A DNA stretch of 64,000 nucleotides, taken from positions 372,001 to 436,000 of the forward strand of contig JBOEGQ010000004.1 of the NCBI GenBank assembly GCA_050633505.1, written 5' to 3'. Below are positions 43,769 through 51,720 of this stretch, in pieces; positions within the stretch are counted from its first letter, which is position 1, and each line of letters begins with the position of its first letter. The position numbers and the translations under genes are program-made. Origin of the DNA: UBA1672 sp050633505 (GTDB lineage Bacteria > Pseudomonadota > Alphaproteobacteria > Micavibrionales > Micavibrionaceae). The notes beneath the pieces are model-generated. The model was not told the DNA's origin. It searched no databases and was given only the letters and a program-made list of their open reading frames with translations.

Positions 43769-44209
43769 TTAATCATCACGCTGTGTTTTTTCCATGCGTT
43801 CATGACGCTCTTGCGCATCAATACTTAATGTCGCGATTGGACGTGCCTTAAGACGGGCGATATTGATCGGCTCACCTGTTTCTTCACAATATCCGTAATC
43901 ATCTTCATCAATTTTACGCAAAGTTGAATTAATCTTGGATATCAACTTACGCTCTCTATCACGCGTACGAAGCTCTAATGCATGATCTGTTTCTTCAGAA
44001 GCGCGATCCGCCATATCCGGCTTTTGTAGCTGCGTCCCTTGTAGAGTATCACTAATCGTAGACTCAGATTCGCGTAAGAGTTCCGCCCGCCATTCAATAA
44101 GTTGAAGGCGAAAATATTCCTTCATTATAGGGCTCATAAACTCGCCCTTATCTTTCTCCGGGTCATAATCTTGTGGAAGAGTTACGCTATTAGGTGTTTC
44201 CATGTTCAT
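43769..44209 (-). CDS. dksA: RNA polymerase-binding transcription factor DksA
   Basis: Binds the RNA polymerase secondary channel and works with ppGpp. A coiled-coil part (IMKEYFRLQLIEWRAELLRESESTISDTLQ, then ADRASEETDHALELRTRDRERKLISKINSTLRKI) is followed by the short degenerate zinc-finger region DYGYCEETGEPINIARLKARPIATLSIDAQERHE. Only one Cys remains of the four-Cys finger, as is usual for alphaproteobacterial DksA. AAGGATGA lies directly before the ATG. It lies downstream of fliX on the same strand. Confidence 0.92.
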   Translation of the reverse strand: MNMETPNSVTLPQDYDPEKDKGEFMSPIMKEYFRLQLIEWRAELLRESESTISDTLQGTQLQKPDMADRASEETDHALELRTRDRERKLISKINSTLRKIDEDDYGYCEETGEPINIARLKARPIATLSIDAQERHERMEKTQRDD

Positions 44210-44300
44210 TCATCCTTGCCAATTGACACAACTTTCTATTTTAGCGGTGAGACTATAATATTCTTCTGGCTTAAAAACAAGATATTTAGATATCTACGCC

Positions 44301-44738
44301 TTAGGCCTTATCCAATGCGACCCTCATTTTGGCAAGTTCCACCTGTGCCCGTAAGTCAACTTCATCCATTAATGATGTTAATGCGGGGTCCTCAACCTTA
44401 TCACGATGGGATGCAACAACATCGGCTATATCAACCATATGTCCGACTGTTAAATCCCCACACAACATCTTGATGCGCAGGTTTTCAAGCTTATCCAATA
44501 TTGTATTCGCACGAACCTTCACACGTTTCTTGGCCGCCTTTTGCAACGGGTCTTCAACCTCTTGCACTGCCAACAGAGCGTCCAGCTGCGCGATTGATTG
44601 CGTTGCTGATGTTTGCGCCGTTTCATCGGCCCCACCGGAAACAAATCGACTAAAATCGACATCACCACCATCTTGGGAGGAAGACGTTTTTTTGGGCCCC
44701 GAAGCAGAGCCGGATTTTCCCGAACCGCCAATTTTCAT
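44301..44738 (-). CDS. fliX: Flagellar assembly regulator FliX
   Basis: A 145-residue regulator that couples assembly of early flagellar structures to FlbD activity in Caulobacter. After a Gly/Ser-rich N-terminus (MKIGGSGKSGSASG) comes the conserved helical core: QSIAQLDALLAVQEVEDPLQKAAKKRVKVRANTILDKLENLRIKMLCGDLTV and the end LTSLMDEVDLRAQVELAKMRVALDKA. ATG 44738 is the normal family start; the longer frame adds 28 unlike residues. A weak sigma-70-like pair (TTGAAA, N18, TAAGAT) lies near 44803-44832 on the minus strand. It is divergent from flgI. Confidence 0.88.
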   Translation of the reverse strand: MKIGGSGKSGSASGPKKTSSSQDGGDVDFSRFVSGGADETAQTSATQSIAQLDALLAVQEVEDPLQKAAKKRVKVRANTILDKLENLRIKMLCGDLTVGHMVDIADVVASHRDKVEDPALTSLMDEVDLRAQVELAKMRVALDKA

Positions 44739-44929
44739 AGATGCGACCTTTCTTGAGATACTTATAAGAGTATACCGTATAATCATACGAATCTGCATAA
44801 ATATCTTACGCGTGCTGCGCATTATTTTTCAAGCGGGCAAGATTTTCCCACCTGACTATTAAAACAGGACAGAAGTTCCTGCCCCCTCATTATTCACCCT
44901 CTACAATCTCCCTAAATCCTTTAAAAAAA

Positions 44930-44947
44930 CTGGCACAGTTCTCGCAA
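44930..44947 (+). promoter_or_regulatory. Sigma-54 promoter of the flgI operon
   Basis: CTGGCACAGTTCTCGCAA has the full TGGCAC -24 element and CGCA at -12, with GG (44932-44933) and GC (44944-44945) separated by exactly 10 bases. It lies about 85 bp before the flgI ATG, in a 295-bp gap shared with fliX. The gap also holds a partial palindrome near 44845 and an AGGA-N7-TCCT repeat near 44870. Confidence 0.8.
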
Positions 44948-45033
44948 GATAGGTTTTGAGTTTCAAAATCCTCTTTGAAAACACGTTGTAAAAGTAAAGT
45001 TGAGAGTAAACAGAGTAACCCAAAGGCATCAGT

Positions 45034-46206
45034 ATGTGTAAGAAAAAGCAGAGTAAACACATATCACAGAGAACCCACTTACCATTGTCACTACGGGCAA
45101 CCGGATTGATATTGGCAAGCGGGTTCCTGATGCTATTCCCTGCCTATGACATAGAGGCGAAAACATCCCGTATTAAAGACATTGTAGATATTGAAGGCGT
45201 ACGTGAAAACCAACTGGTCGGATATGGTCTGGTTGTGGGATTAAATGGCACAGGTGACGGTCTAAACAACTCTCCTTTTACAAGACAAAGTTTAATAGCA
45301 ATGCTTGAACGTCTTGGCGTTAATGTCAAAGGGGAGAATGTAAATACAGGAAATGTCGCCGCAGTTATGGTCACATCAACCCTCCCCCCCTTCACAAATC
45401 AGGGATCTAAAATTGACGTAAACATTTCTGCCCTTGGTGATGCAAGCTCCCTACAAGGTGGTACATTACTTGTCACCCCATTAGTCGCGGCAGATGGTGA
45501 CGTATACGCCGTCGCGCAAGGTGAGGTAAATATTGCCGGCTTCTCCGCAGAAGGTGAAGCAGCCTCCCTCACACAAAACATTCCAACAGCCGGACGTATT
45601 CCCAATGGTGGTATTGTTGAACGCGAAATTGACTTCAAACTTGAAGAACTTCAACATGTGCGCCTTGCCTTACGCAATCCGGATTTTACAACATCACGCC
45701 GCATTGCGCAGGCCATAAATGGGTTTACAAATGCCCCATTGGCAAAAGCAGAGAACTCTGCCAGCGTCGTTTTACGTCGCCCCAGCAATTATGACGGAAC
45801 AATTGTTGACCTTATCACGGATATCGAACAACTCCCCATTCAGCCAGACCAACCCGCCAAAGTTGTCATTAGCGAACGATCCGGAGTTGTCGTGATGGGG
45901 GCAGATGTCCGCGTCAGTAGCGTTGCAATTGCACAAGGTAATTTGACCTTAAAAATAAATGAAACCCCCCAAGTTTCGCAAGCCAATCCATTCGCAGACC
46001 AAGGTGAAACTGTTATTGTTCCCCGCACAGACGTACAGGCGAATGTTGGAGAAGATGTACAGCTGGCCGTATTGGACTCTGGCGTGACATTGCAAGAACT
46101 GGTTACCGGCCTGAACCAGCTTGGCATGAAACCGCGTGACATTATCACAATATTACAGGCAATCAAAGCCGCAGGCGCCCTTCAGGCAGAAATTGAGGTA
46201 ATGTAA
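45034..46206 (+). CDS. flgI: Flagellar P-ring protein FlgI
   Basis: A periplasmic P-ring protein of 390 residues. A signal sequence (LRATGLILASGFLMLFPAYDIEAK) is followed by RIKDIVDIEGVRENQLVGYGLVVGLNGTGDGL, the FlgI hallmark, and the C-terminal GVTLQELVTGLNQLGMKPRDIITILQAIKAAGALQAEIEVM. AAAGG lies upstream of the ATG. Its stop overlaps the rod-binding protein start by one base, so they are coupled. Confidence 0.97.
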   Translation: MCKKKQSKHISQRTHLPLSLRATGLILASGFLMLFPAYDIEAKTSRIKDIVDIEGVRENQLVGYGLVVGLNGTGDGLNNSPFTRQSLIAMLERLGVNVKGENVNTGNVAAVMVTSTLPPFTNQGSKIDVNISALGDASSLQGGTLLVTPLVAADGDVYAVAQGEVNIAGFSAEGEAASLTQNIPTAGRIPNGGIVEREIDFKLEELQHVRLALRNPDFTTSRRIAQAINGFTNAPLAKAENSASVVLRRPSNYDGTIVDLITDIEQLPIQPDQPAKVVISERSGVVVMGADVRVSSVAIAQGNLTLKINETPQVSQANPFADQGETVIVPRTDVQANVGEDVQLAVLDSGVTLQELVTGLNQLGMKPRDIITILQAIKAAGALQAEIEVM

Positions 46207-46535
46207 TGGATAGCAGCTTAAACGCACAAACCAGCCTCTTAACCAGCCAGATCGGCCAAAGCCTCCCTTTGGAATCTGCAACCAATGCAAAGAGAAGCAC
46301 AGAAGACATCGATCAAATTGCCCGTGAGTTTGAATCCGTATTCATCTACGAAATGATGAAACCGATGTTCGAAGGAATAGATGTTGATCCGGTATTTGGG
46401 GGCGGTAAAGGTGAAGAAATTTTCCGCGGCATGATGTTGCAGGAATACGGAAAAAATATTGCCAATAAAAACATCACCGGTCTGCAAAACCATGTTCAGG
46501 CAAAACTAATAGAATTGCAATCAGAGGGTCAATAA
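46206..46535 (+). CDS. flgJ: Rod-binding protein (FlgJ N-terminal domain only)
   Basis: A 109-residue protein matching only the rod-binding half of FlgJ: IDQIAREFESVFIYEMMKPMFEGIDVDPVFGGGKGEEIFRGMMLQEYGKNIA. The muramidase half of enteric FlgJ is missing, as in most alphaproteobacteria, so a separate lytic enzyme must open the wall. It is coupled to flgI and followed after 4 bp by a FlgN-like gene. Confidence 0.9.
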   Translation: MDSSLNAQTSLLTSQIGQSLPLESATNAKRSTEDIDQIAREFESVFIYEMMKPMFEGIDVDPVFGGGKGEEIFRGMMLQEYGKNIANKNITGLQNHVQAKLIELQSEGQ

Positions 46536-46539
46536 AACA

Positions 46540-46944
46540 ATGAACGCGCAACAACAGGCACATAACAAAACACAGACCTCCGCTTTTCCGTTAGAAGAGC
46601 TAACAGAACTTAGTCAAAAGCTATTGGATATTGCACAAGAGGAAACCCAGAGCCTTACAACGGGCGACATCACCTCTTTTTCATCCCTACAAAGAGAAAA
46701 AGCCCCCCTGACACAGCAATATATGCACTTGTCACAGGCCGTACGGGTAGATGAAAACCTCTTAAATAATGCAGATAAGAACACTTTAAGACAGCTCGAA
46801 ACTTTACAAAGATCCCTTATGGATCGGGCACAGTCTAACAATACGTTGATTGACAAAACTATTCACAAGAAAACATCCGGCACAGGTGCAACACTTTTCG
46901 CAGCGCAAGAAATCGGACAAGCGCAGTCAAATCAACAAAGATAA
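46540..46944 (+). CDS. FlgN-like export chaperone, first copy
   Basis: A 134-residue helical protein. The core EELTELSQKLLDIAQEETQSLTTGDITSFSSLQREKAPLTQQY has the FlgN pattern of long helices with a conserved Glu and Lys. FlgN proteins escort hook-filament junction proteins to the export gate. The C-terminus is Thr/Gln-rich. It lies directly after the flgJ-type gene. The assignment rests on pattern and position, not on strong motifs. Confidence 0.62.
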   Translation: MNAQQQAHNKTQTSAFPLEELTELSQKLLDIAQEETQSLTTGDITSFSSLQREKAPLTQQYMHLSQAVRVDENLLNNADKNTLRQLETLQRSLMDRAQSNNTLIDKTIHKKTSGTGATLFAAQEIGQAQSNQQR

Positions 46945-46959
46945 AGAAAGGCAGATAGA

Positions 46960-47472
46960 ATGGCATATCAAAACACATACACTCCCCCACAAACTCCTGC
47001 ACAACGGACTGTTCCATCAACGCCGTTGCCTGGTAATGCAAACGCCGCATTGGAAAAGGCAATCTTGTCTATGCAATGCCTTCATTCTATCTACAAAGAA
47101 GAAAACGAACACCTAAAGGCCTCTGACAGCAAAGCTTTCATGGATCTGCAGGATAAAAAATATGTCGCGGCCATTGAATATGAAGACATCGCACGCCAAA
47201 TGATGGAACGCACCGAAGAGATCAAGGGTGCAAGCCCTGCCCTGAAAGATAAAATAAAACAAATGCATGAAGAATTTACGAGCTTAAAAACTGAAAATTT
47301 GGAAGCTTTGGAACGTATGCAAGGCTCTGCCAGACGTTTGGGTAACACACTCCGCAAAGCGGCCATAAGAGCCACAGAAAAGCAATGCACAAACAATTAC
47401 ACTGAAACAGGTGGAATGCAAAACAAAGCAAAACAACAGCGCGTTTCATCCGGCATTAATGAAACGGCATAG
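46960..47472 (+). CDS. FlgN-like helical protein, second copy
   Basis: A 170-residue protein whose middle (ALEKAILSMQCLHSIYKEENEHLKASDSKAFMDLQDKKYVAAIEYEDI) follows the same helical layout as the upstream FlgN-like gene, with a Pro/Thr-rich N-terminus and a basic tail. It begins 15 bp after that gene and lies 41 bp before fliK. It may be a diverged chaperone paralogue; no specific function can be shown. Confidence 0.5.
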   Translation: MAYQNTYTPPQTPAQRTVPSTPLPGNANAALEKAILSMQCLHSIYKEENEHLKASDSKAFMDLQDKKYVAAIEYEDIARQMMERTEEIKGASPALKDKIKQMHEEFTSLKTENLEALERMQGSARRLGNTLRKAAIRATEKQCTNNYTETGGMQNKAKQQRVSSGINETA

Positions 47473-47513
47473 AATAAAGCGCAAAGCACCATATAATTTA
47501 AGGTAATTAAGAT

Positions 47514-49133
47514 ATGACATCAGACATTCTAATACCCCCATCACCCGAAACAGCGCACCAATCAGTGCGCGCCTTGGGAAACAACTTATCTCAGACATCT
47601 GGCGATAGCACACCTGCCAATGACGAGACCTTTGCGAATATTGTAGAAACAGCGACAAAAGCACAACAGAATGCAGAAGCAAACCCGCCTAAATCACAAG
47701 AAAACAGTGAAGTCTCAACAACATCGCCTTCACCACTTTCCCAGACAACAGAGAATGCGCTGTTCTTTACATATCGGACAGATGCACAAGCCCCTGAAGA
47801 TACCACACAGATAGCAACCGACCTTACCGGCCAACATTCCGGTAACACCAAGACACCCATCGATCATTTGGCCGCCTTAATGAATACGGTTACCCCCGGA
47901 TATGAGCAGCGCAATTTAGACAACGCACAGCGCACAGACCAAATCGTTACGACAGAGGAACAATCGGAAACGCCTGACTTGAACTCATTGCTTTCCCTAC
48001 TCCCGTCTATAAACACCGAAAGCAGTGCAGATAAAAGTAATCTGGATATCGTTCAAAGAGCATTAAGCTCTCAAAACAATTTCAACATATTGCTAAGCGA
48101 TCTGTCCCCCGATGAAAAAGCAGAAATACAAGAGCTTATTGCGAAATTCTTAGATGGAACTTTAAATACAGAAGAGCTGGAAACCCTTGAAATTCTTGCA
48201 TCACAGATCATAGGCATCACCGCACCATCATCAACATCTCAACAAGGCAGCAAAACAGAGGTCAGAGCACAAAACAGTGATCAATTTCCACTCCGCAATG
48301 ATCTGCAACAGCAGCAAACAACACCTGCCGCACCTTTTGCGCGATCAGGGCAAGAGCAACAGCCCTTAACAAACGGTAATGCAGCACCCCCTATCACAGA
48401 CCAGCCAAAAACAGAGCAGAGCCAATCGACACTGCCTCCCTTAACAACAGCTGAGACAAACGAAACATTCAAAGACGCCCTTGCAAGACGCGAAACATCA
48501 AGCAATGCAGGACAACAACACCCCCAGCAAACACAAGTGCAAAACCAGACACCACCACCTGCTGTGGCACCACCGACACAAGAGACCGTTTCCCTACTAT
48601 CAACAGATGAGGCTGTATTCAGCATGACCGAATACGGGTTTAGCAATAAAGCCCCACTACAAAGCACCTTGTCACAAAATGTCACACAGGCACCAAGCGC
48701 CACTGCGCTACACCCGGCAACAAACATGGTCTCAGCCACCATTCAAAAAGCCGTAAAAGCCGGTGAAGATACAAATATCCGCCTTATGCTTGACCCGCCT
48801 GAGTTAGGGCGTGTTGAAGTTAAAATGAGCATTGATCAAGATAACAACTCCAAAATCGTATTAACGGCAGAAAAACCGGAAACCTATATGATGCTTAGGC
48901 GGGATGCAGATATGCTGGAACGCGCATTAAGTGAAAACGGCCTTGATACACAAAGCGAATTGAGCTTTGAAATGGCAAAAGATAACCAGATGTTTGAACG
49001 ACAAAATCAAGATGATGAGACATCATCGGGAACAAACGGCTTTCATGATGACGAACCGGAAATCATCGAAACCAAAATGGATTGGAATGTAGACCCACAA
49101 ACGGGCCACATTCACTATAACATTATGGCATAG
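47514..49133 (+). CDS. fliK: Flagellar hook-length control protein FliK
   Basis: A 539-residue protein that measures hook length and triggers the FlhB switch. Most of it is a Gln/Thr/Pro/Ser-rich, disordered ruler region. The C-terminal domain (about 405-500) has the flagellar hook signature: IRLMLDPPELGRVEVKMSIDQDNNSKIVLTAEKPETYMMLRRDADMLERALSENGLDTQSELSFEM. TTTAAGG lies upstream of the ATG. It is the last gene of the flgI operon, followed by a strong terminator. Confidence 0.9.
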   Translation: MTSDILIPPSPETAHQSVRALGNNLSQTSGDSTPANDETFANIVETATKAQQNAEANPPKSQENSEVSTTSPSPLSQTTENALFFTYRTDAQAPEDTTQIATDLTGQHSGNTKTPIDHLAALMNTVTPGYEQRNLDNAQRTDQIVTTEEQSETPDLNSLLSLLPSINTESSADKSNLDIVQRALSSQNNFNILLSDLSPDEKAEIQELIAKFLDGTLNTEELETLEILASQIIGITAPSSTSQQGSKTEVRAQNSDQFPLRNDLQQQQTTPAAPFARSGQEQQPLTNGNAAPPITDQPKTEQSQSTLPPLTTAETNETFKDALARRETSSNAGQQHPQQTQVQNQTPPPAVAPPTQETVSLLSTDEAVFSMTEYGFSNKAPLQSTLSQNVTQAPSATALHPATNMVSATIQKAVKAGEDTNIRLMLDPPELGRVEVKMSIDQDNNSKIVLTAEKPETYMMLRRDADMLERALSENGLDTQSELSFEMAKDNQMFERQNQDDETSSGTNGFHDDEPEIIETKMDWNVDPQTGHIHYNIMA

Positions 49134-49182
49134 CCTGTTTCAGGACATTGAGTTTTAGGACTTTGCTACCCTGCATCCTTAA

Positions 49183-49228
49183 CCCCTAACGCTCAGTGTC
49201 CGAATACACCGCCTTGCGCGGTTGGGGG
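49183..49228 (+). promoter_or_regulatory. Possible antiterminator pairing before the fliK terminator
   Basis: CCCCTAAC (49183-49190) can pair with GTTGGGGG (49221-49228; 8 bp, one G-U). The second segment also forms the 5' arm of the terminator stem, so the two structures exclude each other. This is the layout of an attenuator, but no ligand or leader peptide is identified. Confidence 0.3.
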
Positions 49229-49255
49229 ATTCTCTTTTGAATCCCCCTCTTTTTA
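49224..49255 (+). terminator. Rho-independent terminator after fliK
   Basis: GGGGGATTC and GAATCCCCC form a perfect 9-bp stem around a 6-base loop, followed by TCTTTTTAT. It ends the flgI-fliK operon about 90 bp after the fliK stop. Confidence 0.92.
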
Positions 49256-49464
49256 TGACTTTTCCATTTAAAAACAGAAATGTACATCAGAATGAACATA
49301 TAAAGTTCTGGAAAAACATATTCATATCCGCTAGAACACTTGCAACCGAAAATATTAAATTATGAACTTTTAGGTTTTTTTCACTTACCGTGCTAAAATT
49401 AAGCCTTAGTGATGCACGTTTTGATAGAATAATCAATCGGAATGCCTGGAAAAGGAACTTGAGT

Positions 49465-50244
49465 ATGCCATCAGAAATCGGCAATCCGCCGCCCAAAAAC
49501 ACTATTTTAAAGCTAAAACTCTCCTCTCCGCCTCAGGCAGTGTCAAAGCCTGATACCACGGTCAAAAGCACACAAACGCCGGTTCACACAACACAACAAC
49601 CCAAAGAAGTTGTTGCACAAAGCCTTAACACGCATGCTAATAAACTTAACACCCTCTTGGACGGGATTTCACATTCCGCACAAACATTGGAACACGCGCA
49701 AAAGCAAATATCAGACATCAAAGATACACTTACAAACCTACAGGATGTTTTAAACGATGAAAACGCATCCCCTTCATCTCACGAAAAACACTACAGGGAA
49801 GCAATCAACCATATCAACGATGTCGCCAGCACATCATCCCTGAACACCAATTTGCTAAATGGCGGGTTTCTTACAACAACGTTAAGCGATGAAACACAAA
49901 GCACCATCAAAACATCAGGTGCATATTTAAATGCACAGGGCTTAGACTTACCAGAGTCCTTAAACGATATACCACAAGCCCATAACGACATTCAAAACGC
50001 TTTGCAGCACATCTATAACTTCCGAACACAAATTAATAATGATCTGACGATTATCACAGATCAGAAAAGCTTTACACAAAGCACCATCAATACAATAGAA
50101 AACGGTGTCAAAACCTTGGACAAAACAGATAGATCAGAGGAATCTGCGAACTTAATCGCTTTACAGACAAGACAAATACTAAGCCATAGTGGCAACGTGC
50201 CTTTGGCCGCGCGATCCCAACAAAGTGTCCTTCGACTTTTCTAA
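49465..50244 (+). CDS. Flagellin-like protein without the N-terminal D0 helix
   Basis: A 259-residue protein with flagellin features from about residue 55 onward. VVAQSLNTHANKLNTLLDGISHSAQTLEHAQ corresponds to the segment of alphaproteobacterial flagellins after the D0 helix, and EESANLIALQTRQILSHSGNVPLAARSQQSVLRLF is a typical flagellin C-terminus. The first 50 residues, which should form the N-terminal D0 helix, are instead Pro/Thr/Gln/Lys-rich (MPSEIGNPPPKNTILKLK...). ATG 49465 has AAAGGA 8 bases upstream. Upstream frames hold no displaced D0 sequence. It is followed by flbT and flaF. It could be a minor filament or cap protein or a regulator; ordinary flagellin seems unlikely. Confidence 0.75.
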   Translation: MPSEIGNPPPKNTILKLKLSSPPQAVSKPDTTVKSTQTPVHTTQQPKEVVAQSLNTHANKLNTLLDGISHSAQTLEHAQKQISDIKDTLTNLQDVLNDENASPSSHEKHYREAINHINDVASTSSLNTNLLNGGFLTTTLSDETQSTIKTSGAYLNAQGLDLPESLNDIPQAHNDIQNALQHIYNFRTQINNDLTIITDQKSFTQSTINTIENGVKTLDKTDRSEESANLIALQTRQILSHSGNVPLAARSQQSVLRLF

Positions 50245-50261
50245 AACGCCAATGAGGTAAC

Positions 50262-50369
50262 ATGTTAGAGAAAAAACCTCCTAAAAAGGACAAAATTATG
50301 CTAGGTTTCTTTAAACCCTGCATTTGGAATGGAAAGAGAAAGGAAGAAGTCCATGGCTCTTGTTATTGA
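50262..50369 (+). CDS. Small ORF, 35 codons, overlapping the flbT start
   Basis: An ORF starting MLEKKPPKKDKIMLGFF and ending KRKEEVHGSCY. It has GAGGT 4-5 bases before its ATG, and an internal in-frame ATG (50298) has AAGGA 7 bases upstream. It starts 17 bp after the flagellin-like gene and runs 17 bases past the flbT start in another frame. The peptide is strongly basic. It may be a real small protein or a translated leader that couples or tunes flbT translation. No homology can be judged for such a short sequence. Confidence 0.4.
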   Translation: MLEKKPPKKDKIMLGFFKPCIWNGKRKEEVHGSCY

Positions 50370-50748
50370 TCTGAAACCTCAGGAAAAAATTCTGATTGGC
50401 GAGGCTGTCATTACAAACAGCACACAACGCACCAGATTACACATTGCCGGAGATGCCCCAATCATTCGTGAAAAGGACATCATGCAAGAGGAAGAAGCCA
50501 ACACACCTTGTAAACGTGTCTATTTTTTGATCCAGTGCATGTATATTTCCAGAAATTCACAAGACTATTACGAGCCATATTTCTCGGCTGTTCGTGACAT
50601 TCAAACCGCCGCACCCTCTTTCGCCTCTCACTTCATGAAGATAAACATACAAATTATCAATGGTGCATATTACAAAGCAATGAAGTTGACCAAAGCCTTA
50701 ATAGAAGAAGAAAAGGAGCTATTGGGAAATGCAACCGCCGCCGAATAA
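50353..50748 (+). CDS. flbT: Flagellin mRNA regulator FlbT
   Basis: A 131-residue post-transcriptional regulator that binds flagellin mRNA leaders. The sequence is diagnostic: MALVIDLKPQEKILIGEAVITNSTQRTRLHIAGDAPIIREKDIM, then TPCKRVYFLIQCMYIS and INIQIINGAYYKAMKLTKALIEEEKELL. ATG 50353 with AGGAAG 7 bases upstream is the correct start; the eight-codon extension is rejected. Its 3' end overlaps flaF by 20 bases, and its 5' end overlaps a small ORF in another frame. Confidence 0.94.
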   Translation: MALVIDLKPQEKILIGEAVITNSTQRTRLHIAGDAPIIREKDIMQEEEANTPCKRVYFLIQCMYISRNSQDYYEPYFSAVRDIQTAAPSFASHFMKINIQIINGAYYKAMKLTKALIEEEKELLGNATAAE

Positions 50749-51145
50749 CTCTCCCCACGCAAAAGCAACAGGTATCTACGATACCAACGCAAAGGAATTC
50801 TCGCAAAACCAGCGGGAATTAGAGGGGAAAATTCTACTTAAGTCTAACAAACGCATCCAAGAAATTATGGATAACTGGGACGACACCCCCAAGGATACCT
50901 TGGAAGAAACATTGAAGTATAACAGAAAAATCTGGATGCTTTTTTACGATACTGCACGCGAGAATAAAGAAAGCATGCACTCAAACGAATTACGGAACAA
51001 TATATCAACTCTGGCAGATTTCATTTTCAAACGGGAGATCGAAATCCTGTCCAACCCGCAAAAAGAAAAACTTGCCGTCCTCATCAGCATCAACAAACAA
51101 ATTGCAGTCGGCCTGATGACACCTGTGCAACAAACAGAACAATAA
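50729..51145 (+). CDS. flaF: Flagellar biosynthesis regulator FlaF
   Basis: A 138-residue helical protein that works with FlbT in flagellin expression and secretion in alphaproteobacteria. Recognisable features are ATGIYDTNAKEFSQNQRELEGKILLKSNKRI, TLKYNRKIWMLFYDTARE and LRNNISTLADFIFKREIEIL. Its start lies inside flbT (20-base overlap), so the two are translationally coupled. It ends 26 bp from the convergent FlaG-like gene. Confidence 0.9.
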   Translation: MQPPPNNSPHAKATGIYDTNAKEFSQNQRELEGKILLKSNKRIQEIMDNWDDTPKDTLEETLKYNRKIWMLFYDTARENKESMHSNELRNNISTLADFIFKREIEILSNPQKEKLAVLISINKQIAVGLMTPVQQTEQ

Positions 51146-51171
51146 ACAGCTTTATATAAAAAACAGAAGAT

Positions 51172-51648
51172 CTATGCGTTCAAACTAACGCTGGACTCGA
51201 CAGGTTGAACTGATAACTGCGCCCCGGCAGAGAATGCGGCAGTCGCGATTTCAGGAACAGGTAAAGTATTACTGGAAGGCGCCAAAGCTTCTTGCTGGGC
51301 ATTTTGAACAACAACAATCGCTGATGGTTCAATAGCGGGAGCACTTTCCGTCGCCGCAAATGCATTTACAAATTGAGCTTGCCTTTGCGCCTGTTGCAGA
51401 TTTTCTGCTGCGATTGAACTATCAATATTAACCTGAGCAGGTACCTGAACCTGAACATCTCCCGTTGCCGTATCACGCAGAACAAGGATAGCCTTGCTCG
51501 TCGAGGAATCAATCAGTGTATACGGACTTACAAAATATTCACGTGACGGCGGCGGCGCAACCCTAACGGGTGCAGACGCAACGACCTCAGCCGCCGAAAG
51601 ACCGGCTGGCGAACCTGACACAGAAGATGTACTTACGATATCGACCAT
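51172..51648 (-). CDS. FlaG-like / unknown flagellar cluster protein
   Basis: A 158-residue protein, Ala/Ser/Val-rich and without a signal peptide. The only clear conserved block is YFVSPYTLIDSSTSKAILVLRDTATGDVQVQVP (about 39-71), which resembles the short beta-strand motif of FlaG-type proteins (IDxxTGEVIxQIP). The rest is low-complexity and probably disordered. It lies between flaF and fliF on the opposite strand. The flagellar link rests on position and this weak motif. Confidence 0.5.
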   Translation of the reverse strand: MVDIVSTSSVSGSPAGLSAAEVVASAPVRVAPPPSREYFVSPYTLIDSSTSKAILVLRDTATGDVQVQVPAQVNIDSSIAAENLQQAQRQAQFVNAFAATESAPAIEPSAIVVVQNAQQEALAPSSNTLPVPEIATAAFSAGAQLSVQPVESSVSLNA

Positions 51649-51720
51649 AAGTGTATCCTTAACCTTTAATGTTAATGAGCTGCCCTAAATAATCCAAGAC
51701 AGTCATACTACCCTACTATC

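Larger units (their letters stand above)
49134..49464. other. 331-bp gap between fliK and the flagellin-like gene
   Basis: It holds a strong intrinsic terminator (49224-49255) preceded by a competing pairing segment, then an A/T-rich leader of about 200 bp before the flagellin-like gene. No GG-N10-GC sigma-54 site is present, and no convincing sigma-70 pair could be placed. No gene is visible. Confidence 0.6.

Noticed and set aside
44233..44268. Plus-strand TTGACA and TATAAT between dksA and fliX
   Set aside because: They are 25 bases apart, far from the 16-18 needed, and would direct antisense transcription into fliX.
48281..48742. 153-residue open frame antisense to fliK
   Set aside because: A shadow of the Gln/Pro/Thr-rich repeats of fliK, rich in Cys/Gly/Val with no ribosome binding site or domain.
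51682..51698. GG-N10-GC spacing on the minus strand before the FlaG-like gene
   Set aside because: The spacing fits, but the flanks (TTGGATT and GGGCA) match the consensus poorly, while a better sigma-70 pair lies upstream.
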